Assembly (NCBI GenBank): GCA_029983625.1 | Contig: JASBZF010000068.1 | Location: 1-8,243, forward strand | Direction of reading: 5' to 3' | DNA length: 8,243 nucleotides | DNA from: Pauljensenia sp. | Lineage (GTDB): Bacteria; Actinomycetota; Actinomycetes; Actinomycetales; Actinomycetaceae | Shown here: one piece after another, positions 1 through 6,525 of the stretch | How the letters are laid out: every line of letters starts with the position of its first letter | Numbering within the stretch: the first letter of the stretch is position 1 | Notes under the pieces: generated by a model | Databases searched by the model: none | What the model saw: only the letters and a program-made list of their open reading frames with translations | What the model was told of the DNA's origin: nothing | Position numbers and translations under genes: made by a program

Positions 1-2
1 TG

Positions 3-527
3 AAAAAGATTGCCCGCGACCATCAGCGGCCCGCCATTGGTCTGCTCGACGGAATTAATAATCATCGCTTCACCACCCTGTACTGGAAGTATCTCACTCA
101 GGTTGGTGTCACTTTCACTGGCCGCCCCAACTACATCGCCTCGAGCGCCTACATTGACGGCCAGGGCTATGAGCTCATCACAATCGGCGCAGATGTCGTC
201 ATATCGCGTGAAGTCATGCTTCTCACACACGACTATGCAGTCGAAACTGCCTTACACGCAATCGGCAAAGGAACGCCCGAACGCTCAACCAAACTCGATG
301 CAGGAATCACAATTGGACGCAATTCCTTCATCGGCGCACGCGCCTCCCTCCTTCCGGGAACGGTGATCGGAGAAAACTGCATCATCGGGGCCTGCGCCGT
401 CGTCAAAGGATCAGTTCCAGATGGAGTAATCGTCGTCGGGAATCCGGCGCGTCAAATTGGTAAGACCGCAGACTTCGCTCATCATTATCTGGCTGAAAAT
501 CCAAATCCCTCATCGCTGCGCCAGTAG
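3..527 (+). CDS. Hexapeptide-repeat (left-handed beta-helix) acyltransferase, 5' end at or beyond the window edge
   Basis: A likely cytoplasmic O- or N-acetyltransferase that would move acetyl from acetyl-CoA to a sugar or sugar nucleotide. The frame is open from the first full codon (base 3) and gives 174 residues to a TAG stop. Hexapeptide turns are visible in I-T-I-G-A-D-V-V-I (about 59-67), I-T-I-G-R-N-S-F-I-G-A and V-I-G-E-N-C-I-I-G-A. The end, I-V-V-G-N-P-A-R, is the usual close of the helix domain. The His in L-L-T-H-D-Y (residue 76) sits where this superfamily has its catalytic histidine. Bases 1-2 are TG followed by AAA AAG ATT, so an NTG start one base outside the window is possible; the protein could be nearly complete. 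It converges on the wzy gene with 41 bases between stops, so it is not in the minus-strand operon. The family is secure; the acceptor is unknown, and a serine or maltose acetyltransferase-like role cannot be excluded. Confidence 0.85.
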   Translation, partial: KKIARDHQRPAIGLLDGINNHRFTTLYWKYLTQVGVTFTGRPNYIASSAYIDGQGYELITIGADVVISREVMLLTHDYAVETALHAIGKGTPERSTKLDAGITIGRNSFIGARASLLPGTVIGENCIIGACAVVKGSVPDGVIVVGNPARQIGKTADFAHHYLAENPNPSSLRQ

Positions 528-552
528 ATTATTCGCGGAGCTCAAAGTCTCG

Positions 553-605
553 CTCAGGATGCAATACCTCAGGATGGCACGACACGCATCGAGGATGCAA
601 CATCC
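553..605. repeat. Cluster of short repeats over the wzy stop codon
   Basis: The 9-mer CTCAGGATG occurs at 553-561 and again at 568-576. AGGATGCAA occurs at 556-564 and 592-600. A small hairpin, GGATG-CAA-CATCC, covers 593-605. The minus-strand reading contains CATCCTGAGCGA, which from memory resembles dispersed short repeats found in many bacterial genomes; that likeness is an inference. The wzy stop (569-571) lies in the second CTCAGGATG copy, so the last dozen or so wzy codons fall in this cluster. No U-rich tract follows, so it does not look like a classical terminator. Confidence 0.5.
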
Positions 606-1756
606 ACCCCTGTTTGTTTCTTCTGTTTGCGTTTGAGGTAGCTTGAGCACACAAGAAGCCACAGGGGCATATAACACACAGAAGACGCATAGAAGGGGCT
701 ATAGAAACAGGACACAATAATGAGGAAGGTCAGGATCGCGTTTCCGAACACCTCGATACTTCCCTGTTTCTTCAGGATTGCTCTGATGAGTGCGTAAGAG
801 AAAAGTTGAACGCAGATCGCAATAAACACGCCGAGATACCCCATCGTCGCCGCGAAACCCGCATAGCCAGTCGAAGCATTGAGATGATCAACGATATACA
901 CGACATTATAGGAAGCTGCAACGGCTTCTTTAGAGAAGGTTTCCGGGATGAATCCAGAGAGAAAGCCTACGGCGTTCGGCTCATGCATCCCTTCCTGTAG
1001 ATTTAAAATCAGGTTCGCAAGCGGGGTCGTCACATAGGTATACATCCACTTGAAATGATCTGTTAACCAGGTCGGATAGTTGTCATAACGTCCGAGTGCA
1101 GTGATATACGTACAGTCATTCCAGTGAAAACCGGAACGTACATTACCCATAATGCTGACAAAGATAATGGAGGCCACCCCGAGCAGAAGAATGCCCACTC
1201 CGGCACATACTCTGAAATCGCGTAATGCACGAGCTTCGGCACAGGCCCAAAGAAGCAGAAGAATCAGCAAGCTGAAGAGGACATAGCCGCGAGAGTTGTT
1301 GAGGATGAAGAGGAAAACCATAATCCCAAACTCCACGAGCAAGCCTACGCGGCGTTCACTCACCCATAAAAATGCCACATACATCGCGTAGAAGAGTGAC
1401 ACCGACATGAGAACGACATGCACAATTGGGATGCCCACCTGTTCTTGAATGGCAAGCTGGACGTTGTATCCGGTATAGGGGCGCAGAATAGGGATCTGTC
1501 CTCGATAAATAAAGTCAGCGATAAAGAAGCCGACAAGAGCAATGGTGATCGTCGGTTTGCGATTCTGCGAAACGATATGTCTGCGAAGCTTTGGCGCCCG
1601 ATAGCTGATTGAAATAACAAGTGCAAGAGCCGCGCTTGCGAAGAAAACGAGGATGAGGGAGACGGGTATTGGCGCATTAAAGGAGGACCATCTGAAGGAA
1701 TAGAGGGTACCGACGAACAACCAGGTGACAATAAACCAGTTTTCAAATTTCAGCAC
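569..1756 (-). CDS. wzy: Wzy-type oligosaccharide repeat-unit polymerase (multi-pass membrane protein)
   Basis: Predicted to join undecaprenyl-linked repeat units on the outer face of the cytoplasmic membrane. The 395 residues hold about ten hydrophobic segments: roughly 7-21, 31-52, 68-84, 109-132, 136-153, 157-175, 183-203, 298-328, 334-351 and 357-373. A large outward loop (about 204-297) lies between segments seven and eight, as in O-antigen/capsule polymerases, and contains G-F-I-P-E-T-F-S-K at 268-276. N-S-R-G-Y (154-158), before segment six, recalls the charged turn common in this family. Sequence conservation in Wzy proteins is poor, so the call rests on topology, length and the neighbouring flippase and priming enzyme. 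The start is GTG; only a weak AAGAAAG lies upstream, and an in-frame TGA shortly before it rules out a longer form. It is the last gene of the operon, 50 bases after the acetyltransferase. A membrane acyltransferase or ligase is less likely, given the loop layout. Confidence 0.75.
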   Translation of the reverse strand: MLKFENWFIVTWLFVGTLYSFRWSSFNAPIPVSLILVFFASAALALVISISYRAPKLRRHIVSQNRKPTITIALVGFFIADFIYRGQIPILRPYTGYNVQLAIQEQVGIPIVHVVLMSVSLFYAMYVAFLWVSERRVGLLVEFGIMVFLFILNNSRGYVLFSLLILLLLWACAEARALRDFRVCAGVGILLLGVASIIFVSIMGNVRSGFHWNDCTYITALGRYDNYPTWLTDHFKWMYTYVTTPLANLILNLQEGMHEPNAVGFLSGFIPETFSKEAVAASYNVVYIVDHLNASTGYAGFAATMGYLGVFIAICVQLFSYALIRAILKKQGSIEVFGNAILTFLIIVSCFYSPFYASSVCYMPLWLLVCSSYLKRKQKKQTGVDVASSMRVVPS

Positions 1757-1771
1757 GACACGTCGCTTTCT

Positions 1772-1815
1772 TCACAGTTCAACCTTGAACACCACCGACA
1801 TCCGACTCACTGTGA
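1772..1815 (-). promoter_or_regulatory. Overlapping inverted repeats in the wzy leader
   Basis: A perfect inverted repeat GTTCAA-CC-TTGAAC covers 1777-1790. A second, TCACAGT (1772-1778) with ACTGTGA (1809-1815), encloses it and shares two bases with it. In the minus-strand mRNA the outer stem covers the upstream gene's UGA stop, and its downstream arm abuts the weak AAGAAAG ahead of the wzy GTG. The two stems cannot both form fully, so alternative folds that tune wzy translation are possible. The symmetry is seen directly; the function is inference. Confidence 0.35.
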
Positions 1816-2490
1816 CTCAGCCTCACCACAAACAGATCGTGCACTTTGTGAATGATTGTCCGCCTGACTGACAGCCCCAATGGCTTCGTTCAGACGATTT
1901 TCCAACTGTGCGACGACATCGGCTGAGAGCTCAGCGTCGAGGAGATCCATGTTTTCTCGCACAAAAGATTCATCGACTTGTGACCAATTGAGCTTCGCAA
2001 GAGGCTCGATCAGTTCTTCCGGCACGCGAGATCTGATGATCTTTGCGGGAACTCCACCGACAATGCTGTAAGGCGGAACATCGGAGGTCACAAGGGCACC
2101 GGCTGCGATGACACTGCCCCTGTGGATCGTTACACCCGTGAGGATCGTCGCTCCGTAGCCGATCCAGACATCATCCTCAACAACAATCGGATCCCAGATG
2201 CGTACCCCTGGTTCATGGAGAATCTGACCTTTGAAAGGGTAAGTGGAGACACGATCCAAACGATGTTCACCTGAGAGAAGGAAAGTCACTCCTGCGGCAA
2301 TCGAACAGTAGTTGCCGATCCGCAATCCTTCACCCTTACCGCCAAATGTCACAACATGTAAAGAACCGTATGTTCCACGCCCCACGGTCACAAGGGAAAG
2401 GGGGAAACCTTCGTTCGCAATGACAGTGAAGTTATGCGCATTACGTCGTCGCCATACGAGTGATTTCAGCACGCTCTTGAGTTTTGACAC
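1807..2490 (-). CDS. XAT/CatB-type hexapeptide acetyltransferase
   Basis: Predicted cytoplasmic acetyl-CoA-dependent O-acetyltransferase, probably acting on a sugar of the repeat unit. In 227 residues it has helix turns from L-R-I-G-N-Y-C-S-I-A-A-G-V (56-68), a loop G-E-H-R-L-D-R-V-S-T-Y-P-F (74-86), then V-V-E-D-D-V-W-I-G-Y-G-A-T-I-L (103-117) and V-G-G-V-P-A-K-I-I (144-152). The histidine-centred loop followed by S-T-Y-P-F is the signature of the VatD/CatB xenobiotic acetyltransferase subfamily, with H76 at the catalytic place. The C-terminal 75 residues are polar and may form helices. Many members in polysaccharide loci modify sugars rather than antibiotics, and the place between wzx and wzy supports that here. 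The GTG start is fixed by a strong AAAGGAG seven bases upstream. A drug-resistance role is possible from family alone but unlikely from context. Confidence 0.88.
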   Translation of the reverse strand: MSKLKSVLKSLVWRRRNAHNFTVIANEGFPLSLVTVGRGTYGSLHVVTFGGKGEGLRIGNYCSIAAGVTFLLSGEHRLDRVSTYPFKGQILHEPGVRIWDPIVVEDDVWIGYGATILTGVTIHRGSVIAAGALVTSDVPPYSIVGGVPAKIIRSRVPEELIEPLAKLNWSQVDESFVRENMDLLDAELSADVVAQLENRLNEAIGAVSQADNHSQSARSVCGEAESQ

Positions 2491-2497
2491 GTTTTCA

Positions 2498-2504
2498 CTC
2501 CTTT
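2498..2504 (-). promoter_or_regulatory. Ribosome binding site of the XAT acetyltransferase
   Basis: AAAGGAG on the minus strand, seven bases ahead of the GTG at 2490. It is the strongest Shine-Dalgarno match in the window and decides a GTG start. Confidence 0.8.
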
Positions 2505-2521
2505 CCGCATTGTCTCAGTGC

Positions 2522-2538
2522 CGATGATGGCCTCATCG
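2522..2538 (-). promoter_or_regulatory. Small stem-loop in the wzx-acetyltransferase spacer
   Basis: CGATGA (2522-2527) and TCATCG (2533-2538) form a 6-bp stem with a 5-base loop. A competing 5-bp pairing, GCCTC (2530-2534) with GAGGC (2543-2547), overlaps it. No U-run follows on the minus strand, so a terminator is unlikely. I see no convincing promoter in the 81-base spacer. The structure may be chance or an mRNA processing or stability element. Confidence 0.25.
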
Positions 2539-2571
2539 TATCGAGGCACCAAAGCATCTACAGGCCCCACC

Positions 2572-4176
2572 CTAAGCATCCTCTCCCTGAGAAGGATCCT
2601 CAGAATCGAGGGAGGATGCGGAATACGCAGTTCCTGGGATGGCAGCAGAGTCAACTAAGCGTTTCCTACGTCCAAAGATTCGCGCCAGAGCGCGTTTTTC
2701 TTCAGCTTCGAGAACCCAGGCCCAGGCCGAGGCTGAGAAAACAGCGACGTAGATCAAAACCTCGATCGTGAGGATTCCCCAGTTCTCACTGGTGGGGATG
2801 GAGGAGAAGAGAAGGAAAAATACGAGACATAAGGCCCATGACGCGATAATCGGTCGCGCGACCCGGCGGAAGAACATTCGTATATCAAGCCCGAGGCGAC
2901 GTGAATAGTACCAGTTGATAATCGGCCCGGTCCCCACCCACAGACAGAGCATCGAGACGAGCGAGCAACCGAGGTAGCCGAAATAGCGCACGGCCGGGAT
3001 CGAAAGAGCAACGTTGACGAGTGCGAGAAGGAGGTAAATGACGGTTTTGAACTTTTGGGCGTTCATCGCCTGCAGAATCCCCGCACCGAGGTTTTGGATG
3101 AGTGGCACGTACATTCCGAACATGAAGCACAAGACCACCCAATAGGCGATAGCGTGCTCTGGCCCCGCCCACAGAGCGATAAATTGGCGGCCAAAAATAA
3201 TGAATGCTGTCACGATAAGAGAGACGAGAAGAGCTTGAACTCGTCCTACCTGCGCAAACAATTCTGATAGCTTGCGTCTACTGGATCCCTTGGCCACCAT
3301 TTGCGTCAGCTTCGGCACAAAAACCACGAAGATTGTGCTTGAGAAAAGAATGTAGGCGTTAACGATTGTTGTGGCGACCGAGTAGGTAGCGACCGCCGCA
3401 GAGCCGAGCCAGGAAGCGATGATGACTTGACCGGTTCGCCAGAAGATTTGATCGAAGATCAAACTAAAGAGGACGTAAAGGGAAAACTTCATCATCTCTT
3501 TTAAGAGAGCAGGGTTCCAACGCCCCATGGAGATCTTGACACCAAGTTCAAGCTTTGCGTATAGGGCATTTGCCAGGATGTATAAGCAATTGACAACAAG
3601 GAGGGCCACAACAGCGCTTACTGCACTCGGTGAAACGAGGATCGTTAAGATAATCGCAAGCGGTTGGAGAATACCGCGCACCACCGATAGGAGGCGTGAG
3701 AAAACGAATCGCTCTTCGGCATTGATCACCGCGTTAAAAGCATTTCCTGGAATTGTAATGGCAGTATTGATTGTGACAAGGATCAGCATGATGCGGGCGC
3801 TCTCAAGTTCTTCTGGAGAAAAAGACGCTCCGAAGAAAAGAGTCACCGAGGAATAGAAGAATGCTCCAAGAAGCACGACCGCGATGTCAAGCATTCCATA
3901 GACCTTCAGCACCATGCCTACAAGTCCCGCAAGCTGTTTCTGGGATGCTCCCTTAGCTTTTTCCCAAGCGTAATATCGAGTGAGCGTCACGCCCAGACCA
4001 GCATCTAGGATTGTCATGTACGCGGCAAAAGAGCCAATCGTCTGATAGAGACCGAATCCACGCACTCCCAGGACATGCAGCATCACCGGAACATACACAA
4101 AAGCCGCTGCTGCTGAAACACCGATGCTCAGATAGTTCAGGACGACACCGAAGGCCCGTTGTTGCGCGAGATTCAC
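2572..4176 (-). CDS. wzx: Wzx-type polysaccharide repeat-unit flippase
   Basis: Predicted to move undecaprenyl-diphosphate-linked repeat units from the inner to the outer face of the cytoplasmic membrane. The 534 residues contain about 12-14 hydrophobic segments across 12-490. The N-terminus L-N-Y-L-S-I-G-V (13-20), followed by a glycine-rich stretch with L-G-V-R-G-F-G-L-Y (36-44) and L-D-A-G-L-G (57-62), is typical of the polysaccharide transporter branch of the MOP exporter superfamily, as is N-A-E-E-R-F (152-157). The last 45 residues are hydrophilic: basic around 494-506, then rich in Ser and acidic residues, probably cytoplasmic. The start is GTG, seven bases after the pyruvyl transferase TAA. 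That TAA lies in the same frame and blocks any longer form. No good ribosome binding site is placed before it (GAAAGGT is about 14 bases away), so translational coupling is likely. A lipid II flippase (MurJ-like) is the alternative, but context favours Wzx. Confidence 0.9.
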   Translation of the reverse strand: MNLAQQRAFGVVLNYLSIGVSAAAAFVYVPVMLHVLGVRGFGLYQTIGSFAAYMTILDAGLGVTLTRYYAWEKAKGASQKQLAGLVGMVLKVYGMLDIAVVLLGAFFYSSVTLFFGASFSPEELESARIMLILVTINTAITIPGNAFNAVINAEERFVFSRLLSVVRGILQPLAIILTILVSPSAVSAVVALLVVNCLYILANALYAKLELGVKISMGRWNPALLKEMMKFSLYVLFSLIFDQIFWRTGQVIIASWLGSAAVATYSVATTIVNAYILFSSTIFVVFVPKLTQMVAKGSSRRKLSELFAQVGRVQALLVSLIVTAFIIFGRQFIALWAGPEHAIAYWVVLCFMFGMYVPLIQNLGAGILQAMNAQKFKTVIYLLLALVNVALSIPAVRYFGYLGCSLVSMLCLWVGTGPIINWYYSRRLGLDIRMFFRRVARPIIASWALCLVFFLLFSSIPTSENWGILTIEVLIYVAVFSASAWAWVLEAEEKRALARIFGRRKRLVDSAAIPGTAYSASSLDSEDPSQGEDA

Positions 4177-4182
4177 CGTTGT

Positions 4183-5502
4183 TTAGACCAACCTTTCGGT
4201 CAGTTGAGAAGCTTCCTTCGCGAGACGATCTACTCGTTCTTTCAGCACTGCCCGAAGTGCGACACCACTTTCAATGAGAACCTGGGCCTCATCGAGCATC
4301 TCGTCGATATCAGAAGGATTCGGGAGGACCGCATATTCAGTGTGCGAAGGATAGCCCAGCAAAGTCTGCACACTGCGCGTCTTATGAGAGTTCGATGACA
4401 TGAACACGCAGGGGGTTCCTCCGAGGGAGGCAAGAATTGAGGGATGGTAGCGTCCAGAAATATAAACGGCTGCCCCCGCAAGGATTTTGCCCGCTGCCAC
4501 AATTGGGGTGTCGAGAGCAACAACCGGGGTCGCAGTTCTCTGCCCCACCGCTTCAAGAAACTCGTCGCCCTCGCATACTTTGACGAGATAGACCGGCATT
4601 CCAAAGCGTTTCTTCACGGCATGAACGAGATCCGCATATTTTTCGACCGCTACCTTTGGATTCTGCGATATCTCAGGAGAAGACGAACCTGAAATACAGA
4701 TATAGGGTTCTCGAAAATCGAGGGCCTCATAGTAGGCATCGCACTCTGTCGAATGCCCCATGTAGTATTTCCCCTCAAGGACGCGATGCTCATCGTTAAT
4801 GAGATCCACCCATGTAAATAAGGCATCCGGGAACAGTGAGACTTCCGAAAGGCCGAGAACATTGTGCGCATAGGCCAGTGATTCTTCTTCACGCACCGAG
4901 ACCAGCTCGCACCGAGACAAAACCTGAGCCGCCAAGTCAACAACCTTTTGATTGCGCGGCGAATAGGGATCGTCGGACAACATTGCGTTGACGAAGTACA
5001 CTTTTTTCCCTAGTTTTTGCGCCCAGTGCATCATTGTGAGCAAGAGAATTGACTCTCTCCACGCAGGAGTAGCGAAAATGAACGACCCTTCCCCGTTCAC
5101 GATCATCGCATCGAAATCGTATTTGCGTAGATCATAATCGGCCACGTGATCGTTCGCATCAATCGCTTTCTCAATGCGCGCAATCCCTCGATCAAGGTGA
5201 GTGGACAGAATATCAATGCTCGAAAGTGCAAAAGAACCAAAGGGATGATGGACAGCCTTTTGAAGAAAATGCAGCCCCTTCCTCAAGTTTGGCCAGTGTC
5301 GTGATTGTGCGAGAGCCGGGTACACAAAACGCGGAAGCAGAGGATTGTAGAAAACTGGCCCCATATTCCAATTGGAATACGCACCGGACACAACACCGAC
5401 AATCTCATGATCTCGACGTATCAACTGAGACAAGGCTGTACTCGTCCCACGACACCCATAGTTGCCGCGAGCGCGATTATCTGAAACATAGACAACTTTC
5501 AT
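4183..5502 (-). CDS. Polysaccharide pyruvyl transferase family protein
   Basis: Predicted to add a ketal-linked pyruvate from phosphoenolpyruvate to a sugar of the repeat unit, giving an acidic glycan. The 439 residues show family features: R-G-N-Y-G-C-R-G-T near the N-terminus (about 12-20), the central N-G-E-G-S-F (136-141) where many members have G-G-G, S-V-R-E-E-E-S (202-208), P-D-A-L-F (225-229), and the C-terminal S-G-R-Y-H-P-S-I-L-A (349-358) followed by S-H-K-T (372-375). The G-R-x-H-x-x-I motif is the best mark of the fold, which resembles GT-B glycosyltransferases. An in-frame ATG exists at 5514, but ATG 5502 is preferred because GGAGGG lies just ahead of it and nothing similar precedes 5514. 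It follows the GT2 gene by 21 bases and is almost joined to wzx. The family also holds proteins of unproven activity, so pyruvylation itself is an inference. Confidence 0.85.
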   Translation of the reverse strand: MKVVYVSDNRARGNYGCRGTSTALSQLIRRDHEIVGVVSGAYSNWNMGPVFYNPLLPRFVYPALAQSRHWPNLRKGLHFLQKAVHHPFGSFALSSIDILSTHLDRGIARIEKAIDANDHVADYDLRKYDFDAMIVNGEGSFIFATPAWRESILLLTMMHWAQKLGKKVYFVNAMLSDDPYSPRNQKVVDLAAQVLSRCELVSVREEESLAYAHNVLGLSEVSLFPDALFTWVDLINDEHRVLEGKYYMGHSTECDAYYEALDFREPYICISGSSSPEISQNPKVAVEKYADLVHAVKKRFGMPVYLVKVCEGDEFLEAVGQRTATPVVALDTPIVAAGKILAGAAVYISGRYHPSILASLGGTPCVFMSSNSHKTRSVQTLLGYPSHTEYAVLPNPSDIDEMLDEAQVLIESGVALRAVLKERVDRLAKEASQLTERLV

Positions 5503-5506
5503 ATCA

Positions 5507-5512
5507 CCCTCC
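5507..5512 (-). promoter_or_regulatory. Ribosome binding site deciding the pyruvyl transferase start
   Basis: GGAGGG on the minus strand, followed by TGAT and then ATG at 5502. Its presence between two in-frame ATGs (5514 and 5502) favours the downstream one. Confidence 0.7.
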
Positions 5513-5523
5513 ATCCAAAAAGT

Positions 5524-6480
5524 TCAGAGTCTGTCTGACAGCGGAGCGACACTCCAGCCCGGCTTGTACACGGAGTGCATTCCACGCTTCCCGAATAGCA
5601 CGTCCTTGAGAGCCGTCACTCGAAGACGTCGATACGCCATTCCGTGCTCATGACCTGTTGTCATTGCCTTAATAAAAGCGCGAACCCAGTTGTAGAAAAA
5701 GACCGGAGGTGAATAGTGACGACGGATCATGTCAAGACTATTACGGATCCCGTAGTAATCCTTCCACGAAACATCGCCACTATCACCGGGAACATCGTGT
5801 TCCACCTTAAGATCTGGCAGACACATGAGTTTTCCCTGCGTCCTCAGACGCATACTGTATTCGGTGTCGTCATACCAAATGAAATAGTGACTTTCAGGAA
5901 GGCCCACACGCTCTACAGCTGATCTTTTCACAATGGCTCCGACAAAGGACAGCGCGTCAAACTCAAAAGGCTCCGTGTACTCCTCCAAGGGTACGGGGAC
6001 TTCGCGAAGATTCAGACCGGCAAGCATCATACGCCTACGATGCGTGATGTCGATCCCTCCCCCGCACAGAACCGAGGAACACAGAGCAGCGCAATCTTCA
6101 AATCTTCCGTCTTGGAGATGATTTTCCAAGAGTGCGAAAACATGACACTCGGGATAGGCATCATCATCAGCAAGCCAGATCCAATCGGATGCACGATCTA
6201 TTGCAGAACGCATTCCCAGCGCGAATCCTCCTGCACCTCCAAGATTTTCAGACGCACGCACAACCACGTGCTCGCAATCGTGTGCGGAGCCTGCTTCCCA
6301 TTGCTCAAGGAGTTCTGCGGTTCCGTCGGTGCTCGCATTATCAACAACGATGATCCAACACGGCTTGAATTCCTGGCTCTCATAGGCGGCAAGCGCATTC
6401 TTCAGCTTCGCCATGCGGTTGTAGGTCACCAACACGACGCCCACCGATGATTGTGTCCCCTCGATTCTTTTTCGATTCAT
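5524..6480 (-). CDS. GT2 glycosyltransferase, galactofuranosyl/rhamnosyl transferase-like
   Basis: Predicted inverting, metal-dependent sugar transferase at the cytoplasmic membrane face that extends the lipid-linked repeat unit. The 318 residues carry the GT-A core: V-V-L-V-T-Y-N-R (15-22), V-V-D-N-A-S-T-D-G-T (45-54), N-L-G-G-A-G-G-F-A-L-G-M (79-90), the metal-binding A-D-D-D (104-107), W-Y-D-D-T-E-Y (202-208), probably with the catalytic acid, and V-E-H-D (226-229). The N-L-G-G-A-G-G-F block with a triple Asp is common in the COG1216 group that includes galactofuranosyl and rhamnosyl transferases, especially in actinobacteria; donor sugar cannot be read from it. The frame is open up to a TTG at 6525, but ATG 6480 is chosen because AAGGAG lies six bases before it. 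It follows the previous gene's stop by 45 bases and precedes the pyruvyl transferase by 21. Confidence 0.88.
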   Translation of the reverse strand: MNRKRIEGTQSSVGVVLVTYNRMAKLKNALAAYESQEFKPCWIIVVDNASTDGTAELLEQWEAGSAHDCEHVVVRASENLGGAGGFALGMRSAIDRASDWIWLADDDAYPECHVFALLENHLQDGRFEDCAALCSSVLCGGGIDITHRRRMMLAGLNLREVPVPLEEYTEPFEFDALSFVGAIVKRSAVERVGLPESHYFIWYDDTEYSMRLRTQGKLMCLPDLKVEHDVPGDSGDVSWKDYYGIRNSLDMIRRHYSPPVFFYNWVRAFIKAMTTGHEHGMAYRRLRVTALKDVLFGKRGMHSVYKPGWSVAPLSDRL

Positions 6481-6486
6481 TCTGGT

Positions 6487-6492
6487 CTCCTT
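6487..6492 (-). promoter_or_regulatory. Ribosome binding site deciding the GT2 start
   Basis: AAGGAG on the minus strand, six bases ahead of the ATG at 6480. It lies inside the possible 15-residue TTG extension, which argues that the extension is not translated. Confidence 0.75.
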
Positions 6493-6525
6493 CAAAAGCG
6501 CGTATAAAAGCCTTGTAATAGACAA

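Noticed and set aside
10..366. Plus-strand 118-codon open frame starting at base 10
   Set aside because: It overlaps the hexapeptide acetyltransferase in another frame; the composition is Ser/Pro/Thr-rich without motifs, as expected of a shadow frame.
528..568. Possible bidirectional terminator between the converging genes
   Set aside because: Only a 4-bp GAGC/GCTC pairing and no T-run on either strand; too weak to call.
1807..2490. Antibiotic (chloramphenicol or streptogramin) resistance acetyltransferase
   Set aside because: The fold matches, but the place between wzx and wzy in a polysaccharide operon makes sugar O-acetylation far more likely.
2754..3172. Minus-strand open frames of 85-95 codons within wzx
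   Set aside because: They lie wholly inside the flippase gene in other frames, with no domain signature.
4174..4185. In-frame stop between the pyruvyl transferase and wzx suggesting a split fusion gene
   Set aside because: Each half is a full-length member of its own family, one soluble and one membrane-bound; tight packing explains the layout.
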